From positions 992,001 through 1,056,000 of the forward strand of contig NZ_LT629785.1 in assembly GCF_900105995.1 (NCBI RefSeq): DNA of 64,000 bases. The letters run 5' to 3'. The stretch is from Pseudomonas pohangensis (GTDB lineage: Bacteria; Pseudomonadota; Gammaproteobacteria; Pseudomonadales; Pseudomonadaceae). Positions 18,500-27,360 of this stretch are shown here, piece by piece. Positions within the stretch are counted from its first letter, which is position 1. Each line of letters begins with the position of its first letter. Made by a program: the position numbers and the translations under genes. The notes under the pieces are model-generated. The model was given only the letters and a program-made list of their open reading frames with translations, did no database searches and was not told where the DNA came from.

Positions 18500-18554
18500 T
18501 GCGTTTTTGCATATAGCAATGGGAGTATTTGCAGGGTTATTCTGCGTTTTTGCA
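18500..18554. promoter_or_regulatory. Candidate operator: two direct TGCGTTTTTGCA repeats
   Basis: TGCGTTTTTGCA occurs at 18500-18511 and again at 18543-18554, 43 bp apart (about four helical turns), in the 148-bp gap between mmsA and the LysR gene. Each copy has TGC...GCA ends. This would suit a LysR tetramer acting on the divergent mmsA promoter. The role is inferred. Confidence 0.5.
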
Positions 18555-18568
18555 CAGAGGGGCTGATC

Positions 18569-19468
18569 ATGGAATGGGACAATCTGCGTTTTTTCCTCGA
18601 ACTTTCACGCGCCGGGAAGTTGACTGTAGCTGCTCGCCGGCTGGGCGTGGATCACACCACGGTAGCGCGGCGGGTGCAGGCGCTGGAAAAAAGCATGGAT
18701 ACCCAGTTGTTCCTGCGCGCCGCTGCCGGTTACAGCCTGACCGAGGCCGGGCGCAACCTGGTGCCGCAGGCAGAAGCCATGGAAAGCGCCTTTGCGGCCA
18801 TTGAAAAGGCGCGCCAGGGACAAAAAGACCACCTGTCCGGTCAGGTGCGTATCGGTGTGCCGGAAGGCTATGGCACGCTGATGCTGGCCCCGCAACTGGC
18901 CGAGCTGACCCGGCGTTACCCCAATCTGGGGATCGATTTGCTGGCCGCGCCGCGCATGCTGCAGCTGTCACGCCGCGAGGCGGATATCGTGATCACCCTG
19001 GAGCGGCCGGAGCGTGGCCCGTTCATCATCAGCAAACTGACCGACTACGTGCTGCGGCTGTACGCGTCGCTGGAGTATCTGCAGCAGCACCCGCCGATTG
19101 GCGGGCGCGAGGATCTGCGCGAGCATGGTTTTGTCAGCTATATCGACGACCTGCTGTTCAGCAAGGAGTTGCTGTTTCTCGACGAGATCGGCAAACCCGG
19201 CCACGTGGCCTTGCGCAGCACCAGTATTCTTGCCCAGCAACAGGCTACTGCGGCGGGGGCGGGGATTGCCATGCTGCCATCCTTTGCCGCCGATGCCGAT
19301 CCGCGCCTGCAACGGGTGCTGGGTGACGAGGTGTGCTTTACCCGCACTTTCTGGATGCTGATGCCGATCGAACTCAAGGACATCGCGCGGATGAAAACCA
19401 CCTGGAATTTCCTGCGCGAAAAGGCTCAGGCGAATCAGGATGCCCTGATGGGGCACATCAGCGGATAA
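18569..19468 (+). CDS. LysR-family regulator divergent from the valine cluster
   Basis: A 299-residue transcription factor. The N-terminal winged helix-turn-helix (residues 1-60) reads LSRAGKLTVAARRLGVDHTTVARRVQALE, and the rest is a LysR effector domain with VRIGVPEGYGTLMLAPQLAEL. ATG 18569 is clear. Divergence from mmsA points to control of that cluster. P. aeruginosa MmsR is an AraC-type protein, so this is a different regulator in the same position; I therefore give no symbol. The effector is unknown. Confidence 0.88.
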   Translation: MEWDNLRFFLELSRAGKLTVAARRLGVDHTTVARRVQALEKSMDTQLFLRAAAGYSLTEAGRNLVPQAEAMESAFAAIEKARQGQKDHLSGQVRIGVPEGYGTLMLAPQLAELTRRYPNLGIDLLAAPRMLQLSRREADIVITLERPERGPFIISKLTDYVLRLYASLEYLQQHPPIGGREDLREHGFVSYIDDLLFSKELLFLDEIGKPGHVALRSTSILAQQQATAAGAGIAMLPSFAADADPRLQRVLGDEVCFTRTFWMLMPIELKDIARMKTTWNFLREKAQANQDALMGHISG

Positions 19469-19481
19469 TGGGGTTATCCGC
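19461..19481. terminator. Hairpin at the 3' end of the LysR gene
   Basis: GCGGATAA-TGGGG-TTATCCGC is a perfect 8-bp inverted repeat that includes the LysR stop codon. No T-run follows, so it is a weak terminator candidate at best. Confidence 0.35.
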
Positions 19482-19526
19482 TATCGTCTGAAACATTCAC
19501 CGCTTGATTACCGAGAGTGCCGAAAT

Positions 19527-20603
19527 ATGCTGGATATGGGCAAGCTGCAACCCTTTGTTCTGGATATGCTGCCGTTTCTCGGGGTGTGCCTGGGGGTTTT
19601 TCTGCTGCTCGGGTTGAGCCACTGGTTGCTGCTGGCACGCCACCCGGACATGGGCAATGAAAAGCGCTTTCCGCGGCAACTGATACTGCTCGGTGCCACC
19701 CTGGCCGGCTTGTTGCTGATATTACTGGTGATGCCGATCGATCAGGGCACACGGGGGCAGGTGATAGGCCTGCTCGGGCTGCTGATTTCCGGCCTGCTGG
19801 CATTTTCCTCGACCAATGTGCTGGGCAACCTGATGTCGGGTTTGCTGTTGCGCATGACCAAACCATTTCGCCTGGGTGACTTTATCCGGGTGGGCGAGCA
19901 TTTCGGCCGGGTCTCCGAGCGCGGTCTGTTTGATACCGAAATCCAGACCGAGAACCGTGAGCTGGTGGCGCTGCCCAATACCTATCTGATCAGTAATCCG
20001 GTAACCACCATTCGCAGTTCCGGCACCATCGTATCCACCGAACTGTCGCTGGGTTTTGATGTGCACCATGCGCAGATCGAGCCTTTGCTGCTGCAGGCAG
20101 CCAGTGCCAGTGGCTTGCAGGATGCCTTCGTGCATGTGCTGGAAATCGGCAATTTCGCCGTGACCTATCGCATCGCCGGTTTTCTCGAGGACCCCAAGCA
20201 CCTGCTTACGGCGCGTTCCGATCTGTGTCGCCAGGTGCTGGATGCGCTGCATGGACAGGACATCGAAATTCTCTCGCCAACCTATATGGTGCAGCGTCCG
20301 CTGGAAGCAACCGCGCGGGTGATTCCGCCGCCTGTCTGTGCCGCTACTGCCGACAAGACTGCGGCCGAAACGACCGAGGCTCCGGAGGAGTTGCTGTTCG
20401 ACAAGGCCGAGCAGGCGGAAAAGTTATCTGCCGAGCGCAAGGCCCTGCGTGCTTCCATCGAGGAAATGCAGGCAAACCTGAAAGCGGCGGCTGCCGATGC
20501 ACGGGCGCAGATCAAGGCTGGCATCGAGGAAGCGCAGGCGCAGTTGCAGGCGCTGGAGCAGGCCCGGCCCGATGAAGAGGAGCAATCGGCCGGTTTGTAT
20601 TGA
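19527..20603 (+). CDS. MscS-family small-conductance mechanosensitive channel
   Basis: A 358-residue inner-membrane protein with three predicted helices (about 12-32, 50-70, 78-100). The pore-lining helix region is GLLISGLLAFSSTNVLGNLMSGLLLRMTKPFRLGDFIRVG. The MscS beta-domain follows (GRVSERGLFDTEIQTENRELVALPN). The C-terminal 100 residues are a charged Ala/Glu-rich coiled coil (about 265-345) that standard MscS lacks. It is probably a stand-alone gene; its tension sensitivity cannot be judged from sequence. Confidence 0.85.
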   Translation: MLDMGKLQPFVLDMLPFLGVCLGVFLLLGLSHWLLLARHPDMGNEKRFPRQLILLGATLAGLLLILLVMPIDQGTRGQVIGLLGLLISGLLAFSSTNVLGNLMSGLLLRMTKPFRLGDFIRVGEHFGRVSERGLFDTEIQTENRELVALPNTYLISNPVTTIRSSGTIVSTELSLGFDVHHAQIEPLLLQAASASGLQDAFVHVLEIGNFAVTYRIAGFLEDPKHLLTARSDLCRQVLDALHGQDIEILSPTYMVQRPLEATARVIPPPVCAATADKTAAETTEAPEELLFDKAEQAEKLSAERKALRASIEEMQANLKAAAADARAQIKAGIEEAQAQLQALEQARPDEEEQSAGLY

Positions 20604-20820
20604 GCTTCGCGCAGCCTGAACCTGCGATTTGCTGGATAGGTTGCTGTGAAGGCAATGGCTTTTCCCGCGGCATGAGCGCTCACGGGCGGCTTTCGATCCA
20701 CTGCTGCAGCGCTACACCGTTTATCCAGTGCTGTGATTGCCGTGCCTTGCCGGGGCTGTCCTTGACTTGCCCGGCCTGCTTGCTTAGCGTGCCGCCTTCT
20801 TTGTTCGGGCAGGTTTGCCG

Positions 20821-21513
20821 ATGACCAGCGATGACCGCATCAAACTCGAAGCCGGCTGGAAGCAGGCACTGCAGGGCGAGTTCGGGCAGCCCTATATGCG
20901 CCAGCTGGGTGATTTCCTGCGCAGCGAGAAGGCCGCCGGAAAGGTGCTTTATCCGCCGGGGCCGCTGATCTTCAATGCATTGAACTCGACGCCGCTGGAC
21001 CGGGTGAAGGTGGTGATCATCGGTCAGGATCCCTACCACGGCCCCGGCCAGGCCCATGGCCTGTGTTTCTCGGTGCAGCCGGGGGTGCCGGTGCCGCCGT
21101 CACTGCTGAATATCTTCAAGGAGCTCAAGCGCGACCTGAATATCGATATACCCGGGCATGGCTGTCTGCAGTCCTGGGCGGAGCAGGGCGTGCTGCTGCT
21201 GAATACTTCGCTGACGGTCGAGCAGGGCAATGCCGGCGCGCACAAGGACAAAGGCTGGCAAACGTTTACCGACAAGGTGATCGAGGTGGTCAACCAGCAC
21301 TGCGAGCACCTGGTGTTTCTGCTCTGGGGCGCCCATGCCCAGAGCAAGGCGCGGCTGATCGATGCCAGCAAGCACCTGATCCTGAAGTCGGTGCATCCGT
21401 CACCGCTGTCGGCCTATCGCGGTTTCCTCGGCAACGGACACTTCAGCCGGACCAACAAGTTCCTGCAGCAGCACGGACAGGCCGCTATCGACTGGCGCTT
21501 GCCGCCCCTGTAA
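20821..21513 (+). CDS. ung: Uracil-DNA glycosylase
   Basis: A 230-residue family-1 enzyme that removes uracil from DNA to start base-excision repair. The water-activating loop [13 protein letters not shown] holds catalytic Asp70. The uracil pocket residue lies in [10 protein letters not shown], and the minor-groove loop is [14 protein letters not shown] 20821 is used; an in-frame TTG six bases earlier is unlikely. It is convergent with the next gene, with 7 bases between their ends. Confidence 0.97.
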   Translation: MTSDDRIKLEAGWKQALQGEFGQPYMRQLGDFLRSEKAAGKVLYPPGPLIFNALNSTPLDRVKVVIIGQDPYHGPGQAHGLCFSVQPGVPVPPSLLNIFKELKRDLNIDIPGHGCLQSWAEQGVLLLNTSLTVEQGNAGAHKDKGWQTFTDKVIEVVNQHCEHLVFLLWGAHAQSKARLIDASKHLILKSVHPSPLSAYRGFLGNGHFSRTNKFLQQHGQAAIDWRLPPL

Positions 21514-21520
21514 GCAGGCT

Positions 21521-22321
21521 TTATTCGGTGTCTATACGGCGCATGTAGCTGTCGTAAGCCCCGCTGTCCTTGAGCCGCTGCAAACCGTGATTGAAACGCT
21601 TGAGCAGCTTCTGGTTGCCGGGAACCTTGCGGCTGAGTAGTAGATACAAGGGGTCGGTGCGGATGGTCAATGGATGGAAGGCCAAGCTGGCCCGTTGTTC
21701 CGCGTTGAAGTCCTGGCGCAGCATGGCCTGCGCGGCAACTTTGTCGATCGGGAAAATATCCAGTCTGCCGGCCAGCAGCATGCGGATGCCCAGTTTTTCG
21801 CTGGGCAGGCGCGTGAGCGTGATCTGGCCATTGCGCTCGGCTGTCTGCATCGCGATGCCATAGTCGTAACCGATAGTGCCGCCGATGACCAGGCCGTGCA
21901 GGTCCTCGATGCTTTTCCAGTCGAAGGGCTGGCTTTTGCGATAGAGAAAATGCGTCTGGTTATTGAGGATTGGCTGGCTGAAATAGAACGCCGCCCGGCG
22001 CTGTTTGCTGCTGGACCAGACGGCGGTTCCGTCACATTGGCCGTTCTCTGCCACCAGCATGGCGCGCGCCCAGGGATAGAACTGCCAGTGCACTTCGATC
22101 CCTTCCAGGGCAAAGGCTTGCTCGATGATGGCGGAAACCGGGCCGTAGTCCGGTAAATCCTTGCCCATGTAGGGCGGCCACTCGCCATTGGTAATGCAAA
22201 TGCTCTGGGCATGACAGAGGCTGCCGAGCAGACTGAGCAGCAGGCCCGAAAGCAGATACCTGTAGTTCAACGGCAGGCCCGAAACGGACGTGTCCGCAGC
22301 ATTACCCCTTGGTGATTGCAC
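21521..22321 (-). CDS. Periplasmic solute-binding protein, family 3 (orphan)
   Basis: A 266-residue exported protein of the amino-acid-binding (SBP_bac_3) fold. It begins with an N-terminal region and hydrophobic signal (LLSGLLLSLLGSLCHA, cleavage likely before QSICITNGEWPPY). The mature part has the family patterns WPPYMG, WARAMLVAENG and GYDYGIAMQTAERN. No ABC permease or ATPase is nearby, so it may be a sensor or a stray binding protein. The GTG 22321 start gives an unusually long signal N-region; TTG 22270 is an alternative without a visible ribosome-binding site. The ligand is unknown. Confidence 0.8.
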   Translation of the reverse strand: MQSPRGNAADTSVSGLPLNYRYLLSGLLLSLLGSLCHAQSICITNGEWPPYMGKDLPDYGPVSAIIEQAFALEGIEVHWQFYPWARAMLVAENGQCDGTAVWSSSKQRRAAFYFSQPILNNQTHFLYRKSQPFDWKSIEDLHGLVIGGTIGYDYGIAMQTAERNGQITLTRLPSEKLGIRMLLAGRLDIFPIDKVAAQAMLRQDFNAEQRASLAFHPLTIRTDPLYLLLSRKVPGNQKLLKRFNHGLQRLKDSGAYDSYMRRIDTE

Positions 22322-22355
22322 ATAGCGTGAGCATTCCCTATTGCCCGGTGCCAGG

Positions 22356-23330
22356 TCAGCGCTGGATTTCGCGCTCGGAATCCAGCGAGTAGGGCAGATC
22401 CAGCAGATGCATGCCCGGCCCTTCGACTGATTGTAGACTCAGGCGCCCGTCCGTCACGGCGTCTTGCTGCAGAACGGCAAGTATTTCTACGCAGTCCCCG
22501 GCACTGGCCGCCAGGACAACTTCGCCGACTGCGGAGGAATGCACCGGCGAGAAGATTTCACTGCCGATGTCCGGTATTTGCGCGCCGGACAGGCTCAGCC
22601 GGTACAGGCGGCGCTTGAGTTTGCCCAGGTACTGCATGCGCGCGACTATTTCCTGGCCGGTGTAGCAGCCTTTCTTGAAACTCACACCGCCGAGCGCCTG
22701 CAGGTTGATCATCTGCGGAATGAACAGTTCACGGGTTGCCCCAAACACCTGGCCGATGCCGGCACGCACCTGAGCCAGCAGCCAGTCGTTCAGCGGCGCT
22801 TCGCTCAGCCGATCGTCCAGCAGGGTCTGCGTGGTGGCGGCCTGCCCGGCGGCTACCCAGAGTTCGGCGCGGCCATCCGGCAAACGTATGGCCACTAGCC
22901 CGGGCTGGGTGGCCAGGCTGTTGGCCGTGGCCGGCAGCTGGATGCCCAGTTCACTCAGCAGTGCATCGGCATTGATCAGGCCGAAACGTGTCCAGGAGGC
23001 TGTTTCATCGCCGAGTTTGACCTTGGAGAACACCGCGAATTTCTGCAGTTCGGCCAGTTGCGGCTCCAGCAGTTCGCTGGCCATGGCCAGCAGATAGCCA
23101 TCAGCCTGAGGCACGATGCGGAAACTAGAAAGCATGCGGCCCTTGGGCGTGCAGCGGGCGCCGAGACTGCAGGTGTTCTCGTCCAGATAGTTCAGATTGC
23201 AGGTCAGCTGGCCTTGCAGGAACTTGTTGGCGTCCACGCCGCGAACGGCGAGCAGGCTTTCGTGAGTAAGTTTGCAGAAAAAACCGGGGTTGGCCATGGG
23301 AAGGTCGCTGCGTGTAAAACGGGTGGTCAT
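22356..23330 (-). CDS. ygfZ: Folate-binding tRNA-modifying protein YgfZ
   Basis: A 324-residue GcvT-like protein that supports folate-dependent maintenance of Fe-S enzymes such as MiaB. The diagnostic motif KGCYTGQEIVARMQYLGKLKRRLYRL is at about residues 222-247. ATG 23330 is chosen because CGAGG lies 8 bases upstream; a longer frame to 23429 runs into the sdhE promoter region. It is divergent from sdhE, the usual arrangement in gammaproteobacteria. Confidence 0.92.
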   Translation of the reverse strand: MTTRFTRSDLPMANPGFFCKLTHESLLAVRGVDANKFLQGQLTCNLNYLDENTCSLGARCTPKGRMLSSFRIVPQADGYLLAMASELLEPQLAELQKFAVFSKVKLGDETASWTRFGLINADALLSELGIQLPATANSLATQPGLVAIRLPDGRAELWVAAGQAATTQTLLDDRLSEAPLNDWLLAQVRAGIGQVFGATRELFIPQMINLQALGGVSFKKGCYTGQEIVARMQYLGKLKRRLYRLSLSGAQIPDIGSEIFSPVHSSAVGEVVLAASAGDCVEILAVLQQDAVTDGRLSLQSVEGPGMHLLDLPYSLDSEREIQR

Positions 23331-23416
23331 GATAGGCCTCGTCCGCCAGCTTGTCAGCGGGTGCAGCAGGCACAAGCTGACGGCTATAATGCCGGGCGTT
23401 CTTCTGGAGCAAGACA

Positions 23417-23671
23417 ATGACCGATGCAACTGAACTCAACCGTCTGTTCTGGCATAGCCGACGGGGCATGCTGGAACTGGATGTGCTGCTGGTGCCTTTT
23501 GTCAGGGAGGCATTTTCTGACCTGGAGGAGGCCGACCAGCAGCGCTATCGCAAGTTGCTCGAGTGCGAGGACCAGGACATGTTCGGCTGGTTCATGCAGC
23601 GCAGCGAGCCGGATGATCCGGATCTGCGCCGGATCGTGCGGATGATTCTGGACCGTGTCCAACCCAAGTGA
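23417..23671 (+). CDS. sdhE: Succinate dehydrogenase assembly factor SdhE (YgfY)
   Basis: An 84-residue protein that promotes covalent flavin attachment to SdhA and related flavoproteins. The diagnostic RGMLELD motif is at residues 16-22, with WHSRRG before it and [10 protein letters not shown] after. Size is normal. Its 3' end overlaps the start of cptA by 17 bases, so the two genes form one unit. Confidence 0.95.
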   Translation: MTDATELNRLFWHSRRGMLELDVLLVPFVREAFSDLEEADQQRYRKLLECEDQDMFGWFMQRSEPDDPDLRRIVRMILDRVQPK

Positions 23672-24107
23672 GTTCTTCGAGTGCCACTGGCAACCTTCGC
23701 GTTGCCTGCTGGCGCTCTACCTGTTCACGCTGACGCTGGCAATCAGCGCCTTGTGGCTTACCGCCATCCCGTTCTGGGCCGCGCTGGTTGCAACCCTGCT
23801 GTGCCTTGCCCACGCGTGCCGGGTGTTGCCGGGCCAGATACTGCTCGGCAGACCCGCCTCATTCAGCGGCTTGCGCCATGACGGGGCAGGTTGGCATCTG
23901 CGTACCCGCAGCGGCGAGTGGCTGCCGGTGCAGTTGCGTCCCGATAGTCTGGCCCTGCCGCTGGCAGTGATCTTGCGCTTTCGTCTGGCTGGTGAGCGGC
24001 GGGTGCGTGGCCTGTGCATCCTGCCCGATGCGCTGGATGCCGCAACCCACCGGCGCTTGCGCGTACGGCTGAAGTTCAGTCGGCGAAGGTGGGCGGCTGC
24101 AGAATAG
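23655..24107 (+). CDS. cptA: YgfX/CptA family inner-membrane protein
   Basis: A 150-residue protein partner of SdhE, encoded just downstream and overlapping it. Two membrane helices (about 17-35 and 38-58) are followed by a cytoplasmic basic domain. In E. coli the CptA/CptB (YgfX/YgfY) pair was reported as toxin and antitoxin acting on the cytoskeleton, though YgfY is now better known as SdhE. The start is GTG 23655. Its 3' end overlaps the end of convergent nadB by 32 bases. Confidence 0.8.
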   Translation: MSNPSEFFECHWQPSRCLLALYLFTLTLAISALWLTAIPFWAALVATLLCLAHACRVLPGQILLGRPASFSGLRHDGAGWHLRTRSGEWLPVQLRPDSLALPLAVILRFRLAGERRVRGLCILPDALDAATHRRLRVRLKFSRRRWAAAE

Positions 24108-25689
24108 TGTCACGGGCTTCGGGCAGCAGATCGGGATAATCCAGCGTGTAGTGCAGGCCCCGGCTTTCCAGGCGCTGCATGGCCGAGTTGATCATCAGTT
24201 CGGCTACCTGAGCCAGGTTGCGCAGTTCGATCAGGTCGCGACTGACGCGGTAGTTGCTGTAGAACTCGTCGATTTCGCTGAGCAGCAGCAGCACGCGATG
24301 CTGGGCACGTTGCAAGCGTTTGGTGGTGCGCACGATACCCACGTAGTCCCACATGAATCGCCGCAGTTCGTCCCAGTTGTGCGCAATGATCACGTCCTCG
24401 TCGGAGTCGGTGACCTGGCTGGCGTCCCAGCACGGCAGGTTGCCGGGCATGCTGACCTGTTCAAGCCGGCCGCTGATGTCTTCGGCAGCAGCGCGGGCAA
24501 ACACAAAACATTCCAGCAGGGAATTGCTGGCCATGCGGTTGGCGCCGTGCAGGCCGCTGAAACTGGTTTCACCGATGGCATACAGGCCCGGCAGGTCGGT
24601 ATGTCCGGCCTGATCGATGACTACCCCGCCGCAGGTGTAGTGGGCCGCCGGTACCACCGGGATCGGTTCGCGGGTGATGTCGATACCGAATTCCAGGCAG
24701 CGCTCGTAGACCGTGGGGAAGTGTGACTTGATGAAATCAGCCTCGCGGTGGCTGATGTCCAGGTAGACGCAGTCGATACCCAGACGCTTCATTTCATGGT
24801 CGATCGCCCGGGCGACGATGTCGCGCGGTGCCAGTTCGGCCCGCTCATCGAAGCGCGGCATGAAGCGTGTGCCATCCGGCAGCTTGAGCAGGGCGCCTTC
24901 ACCGCGCAGGGCCTCGGTGACCAGAAAGCTCTTGGCCTTGGGGTGGTACAGGCAGGTCGGGTGAAACTGGTTGAATTCCAGATTGCCGACCCGGCAGCCG
25001 GCACGCCAGGCCATGGCAATGCCATCACCGCAGGCGCCGTCCGGATTGCTGGTATACAGGTAGACCTTGGCTGCGCCACCGGTTGCCAGCACCACAAAGC
25101 GTGCGCTGCAGGTATCGACTTCGCCACTGTTGCGATTCAATACATAGGCGCCCAGGCAGCGGTTGCCAGGCAGGCCGAGTTTGCGTTCAGTGATCAGGTC
25201 CACCGCGACGCGCTGCTCCAGCAGTTCTATATTCGGGCGCAGGCGGGCCTTTTCCAGAAGTGTGGTAAATATTGCTGCGCCGGTTGCATCGGCCGCGTGA
25301 ATGATGCGCCGGTGGCTGTGGCCGCCTTCACGGGTCAGGTGAAATTCACAGCCGGTTTCACGCGCATCGGGGTCTTCGCGGGTGAACGGCACGCCTTGTT
25401 CGATCAGCCAGGCAATGGCTTCACGGCTGTGCTCGACGGTAAAGCGCACGATGTCCGCATGGCACAGCCCGGCCCCGGCATTCAGTGTGTCATCCACATG
25501 CAGGTCGATGGTGTCGGCTTCGTCCAGCACGGCGGCGACACCGCCCTGTGCCCAGTAGGTCGAGCCGTTGGACAGGCTGCCTTTGCTGAGTACGGCGATT
25601 TTCAGGCTGTCCGGCAGGTTCAGGGCAAGGGTCAGACCGGCTGCGCCGCTACCGATTACCAGAACATCATGTTGCAAGTGTTGGCTCAT
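24076..25689 (-). CDS. nadB: L-aspartate oxidase
   Basis: A 537-residue FAD enzyme that oxidises L-aspartate to iminoaspartate, the first step of de novo NAD synthesis. It has the FAD motif [11 protein letters not shown] (about 13), YWAQGGVAA, the active-site region [19 protein letters not shown], and [29 protein letters not shown] 25689 opens [15 protein letters not shown]; the 60-codon upstream extension is not family-like. In Pseudomonas nadB lies next to algU and divergent from it, as here. Confidence 0.96.
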   Translation of the reverse strand: MSQHLQHDVLVIGSGAAGLTLALNLPDSLKIAVLSKGSLSNGSTYWAQGGVAAVLDEADTIDLHVDDTLNAGAGLCHADIVRFTVEHSREAIAWLIEQGVPFTREDPDARETGCEFHLTREGGHSHRRIIHAADATGAAIFTTLLEKARLRPNIELLEQRVAVDLITERKLGLPGNRCLGAYVLNRNSGEVDTCSARFVVLATGGAAKVYLYTSNPDGACGDGIAMAWRAGCRVGNLEFNQFHPTCLYHPKAKSFLVTEALRGEGALLKLPDGTRFMPRFDERAELAPRDIVARAIDHEMKRLGIDCVYLDISHREADFIKSHFPTVYERCLEFGIDITREPIPVVPAAHYTCGGVVIDQAGHTDLPGLYAIGETSFSGLHGANRMASNSLLECFVFARAAAEDISGRLEQVSMPGNLPCWDASQVTDSDEDVIIAHNWDELRRFMWDYVGIVRTTKRLQRAQHRVLLLLSEIDEFYSNYRVSRDLIELRNLAQVAELMINSAMQRLESRGLHYTLDYPDLLPEARDTILQPPTFAD

Positions 25690-26152
25690 GAGCGGGTTTC
25701 GTGTGCCTTGCGGCCTAGTAGTATATGAGGGGAGATGCCCGGCACAATAACGGTTCGTGCGGGTGGCGTGAAGGCTTCCGGAGCAAAGCCGTAGCTGGCG
25801 GCCACCGGCATTGCCGGTTTTACAGGGGTCGCCTTCGGGCCCCGGATGTGCCGGAGTATCGTCCGGCACTGAATATTATTGGCATGGCATCACCTGCGCA
25901 GGGAACTTTTCCAGCGCCATTGGTTCAATAAGAGGTAGATATGCACGTTGCATGGTTGTCGTTGCTGCGATCACTGCCTGGCGTTGGCTTGAAGAAATTT
26001 CCGAGTAAGGGGCTGGTAGTGTCGCAAGGCGGATTAATACGGATTTGCCGCTGGGAGGTTGTTGAACAAGCGCTTTTACATCGTTGTCGTGTCTGCCGAA
26101 CGCAATGGTTGCTGGGTTCCGTGCCTTGTTTGCCGCTGGTCGAGGGTAAGGC
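25690..26152. other. nadB-algU divergent intergenic region (463 bp)
   Basis: No credible gene is present. It contains a GC-rich hairpin near 25806-25822 (CCGGCATTGCCGG) and the AlgU-type promoter at 25903-25930, which leaves an algU leader of more than 200 bases. Other promoters known for algU in P. aeruginosa could also lie here; I could not place them with confidence. Confidence 0.6.
25903..25930 (+). promoter_or_regulatory. AlgU (sigma-22/RpoE)-type promoter of algU
   Basis: GAACTT at 25903-25908, a 16-bp spacer, then TCAATA at 25925. This matches the AlgU consensus (GAACTT, 16-17 bp, TCtgA) fully at -35 and in the TC of the -10. AlgU is known to drive its own operon from such a site. Confidence 0.75.
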
Positions 26153-26731
26153 ATGAGTCTTGAGGAAGACCAGCAACTGGTTGAGCGGGTACAGCGTGGT
26201 GACAAACGGGCTTTTGATCTGCTGGTGGTGAAGTACCAGCACAAGATCCTTTCGCTGGTGACGCGTTTCGTGCGTGATCATCACGAGGCTCAGGATGTCG
26301 CCCAGGAGGCTTTTATCAAGGCCTACCGGGCGTTACCGAACTTTCGCGGTGAAAGTGCTTTTTATACCTGGCTTTACCGTATTGCCATCAACACGGCAAA
26401 GAACCAGTTGGCGTCCCGCAGCAGGAAACCGCGGGAAGTGGATGGCAGTGTTGAAGACGTCGAGTTTTATGAGGGAGAGCATGCCCTCAAGGATATTGAT
26501 TCTCCGGAGCGACTGTTATTGCGAGACGAGATTGAAACGACGGTCAACCAGAGCATCCAGCAGTTACCGGAAGATTTGCGTATGGCATTGACCCTGCGCG
26601 AATTTGACGGATTGAGTTACGAGGACATTGCAGAAGTCATGCAGTGTCCGGTAGGTACGGTCAGGTCGCGTATTTTCCGGGCCCGAGAAGCCGTTGATAA
26701 AGCCTTGCAGCCATTGCTGCAGGACAGCTGA
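26153..26731 (+). CDS. algU: ECF sigma factor AlgU (RpoE, sigma-22)
   Basis: A 192-residue envelope-stress sigma factor that also drives alginate genes in Pseudomonas. Region 2 contains DVAQEAFIKAYRALPNFRGESAFYTWLYRIAINTAKN. Region 4 contains LPEDLRMALTLREFDGLSYEDIAEVMQCPVGTVRSRIFRAR. Sequence and length match AlgU closely. ATG 26153 heads the algU-mucABCD operon and lies behind an AlgU-type promoter, so it is probably autoregulated and held by MucA. Confidence 0.98.
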   Translation: MSLEEDQQLVERVQRGDKRAFDLLVVKYQHKILSLVTRFVRDHHEAQDVAQEAFIKAYRALPNFRGESAFYTWLYRIAINTAKNQLASRSRKPREVDGSVEDVEFYEGEHALKDIDSPERLLLRDEIETTVNQSIQQLPEDLRMALTLREFDGLSYEDIAEVMQCPVGTVRSRIFRAREAVDKALQPLLQDS

Positions 26732-26761
26732 TAACAAGGCGCAAGCCAAGAGAGGAATTTC

Positions 26762-27352
26762 ATGAGTCGAGAAGCCCTGCACGAGTCGCTTTCCGCGCTG
26801 CTGGATGACGAGACCACCGAACTTGAGTTGCACCGCATTCTGGCGGCCAATGGAGATGCGCAGTTGCGCGCTACCTGGTCGCGCTATCAGGTGGCCCGTG
26901 CAGCCATGCACAAGGAATTGATCGAGCCCCGTCTGGATCTGGCATCAGCGGTTTCCGCTGCGCTGGATGATGAGCCGGTGCATGCCGTCAAATCCGCGCG
27001 CCCTGTCTGGCAGGGTCTTGGCCGGTTTGCCGTTGCGGCATCAGTGACAGTTGCCGTTCTTGGTGGTGTGCGGCTGTACAACCAGAACCAGCTCGATGGC
27101 GTGCAACTGGCGCAGCAGGACAGCCCGACCATGCAGGTAACGCCAATGGCCCAGTCGCCCGTGGTGCTGGCCAGTTACAACCCGATGGCCGAGTCACGCC
27201 CGGTGCAAGCCAGCCAGCCGGAACTGGCCGGGAGCGAGTGGTACAAGCAGCATGTGCCGGGCTATTTGCGCCAGCATGCGCAGCAGGCATCCTTTGCTGC
27301 ACCGGATGCGGCGCTACCCTTTGCGCGCTCCGCCAGTTTTGAAGGTCGCTGA
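26762..27352 (+). CDS. mucA: Anti-sigma factor MucA
   Basis: A 196-residue single-pass inner-membrane protein that binds AlgU on its cytoplasmic side. The N-terminal sigma-binding part begins MSREALHESLSALLDDET. A hydrophobic segment follows at about 86-102 (FAVAASVTVAVLGGVRLY), and the periplasmic domain ends near PGYLRQHAQQASF. MucA is full length here, so there is no mucoid-type truncation. AGAGGAA lies 6 bases before ATG 26762. In the known pathway AlgW and MucP degrade MucA on envelope stress. Confidence 0.96.
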   Translation: MSREALHESLSALLDDETTELELHRILAANGDAQLRATWSRYQVARAAMHKELIEPRLDLASAVSAALDDEPVHAVKSARPVWQGLGRFAVAASVTVAVLGGVRLYNQNQLDGVQLAQQDSPTMQVTPMAQSPVVLASYNPMAESRPVQASQPELAGSEWYKQHVPGYLRQHAQQASFAAPDAALPFARSASFEGR

Positions 27353-27360
27353 GGGCGTTC

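Noticed and set aside
18569..19468. Naming this regulator mmsR
   Set aside because: The known MmsR is an AraC-type protein, while this one is LysR-type. Position alone does not justify the symbol.
20604..20820. Short open frames between the MscS gene and ung
   Set aside because: No ribosome-binding site, no conserved-looking sequence and no strong hairpin; treated as plain intergenic DNA.
26041..26100. A second AlgU-type promoter (GAACAA, 17 bp, TCGTG) near algU
   Set aside because: The -35 and -10 each deviate from consensus, so the match is no better than chance in a region of this length.
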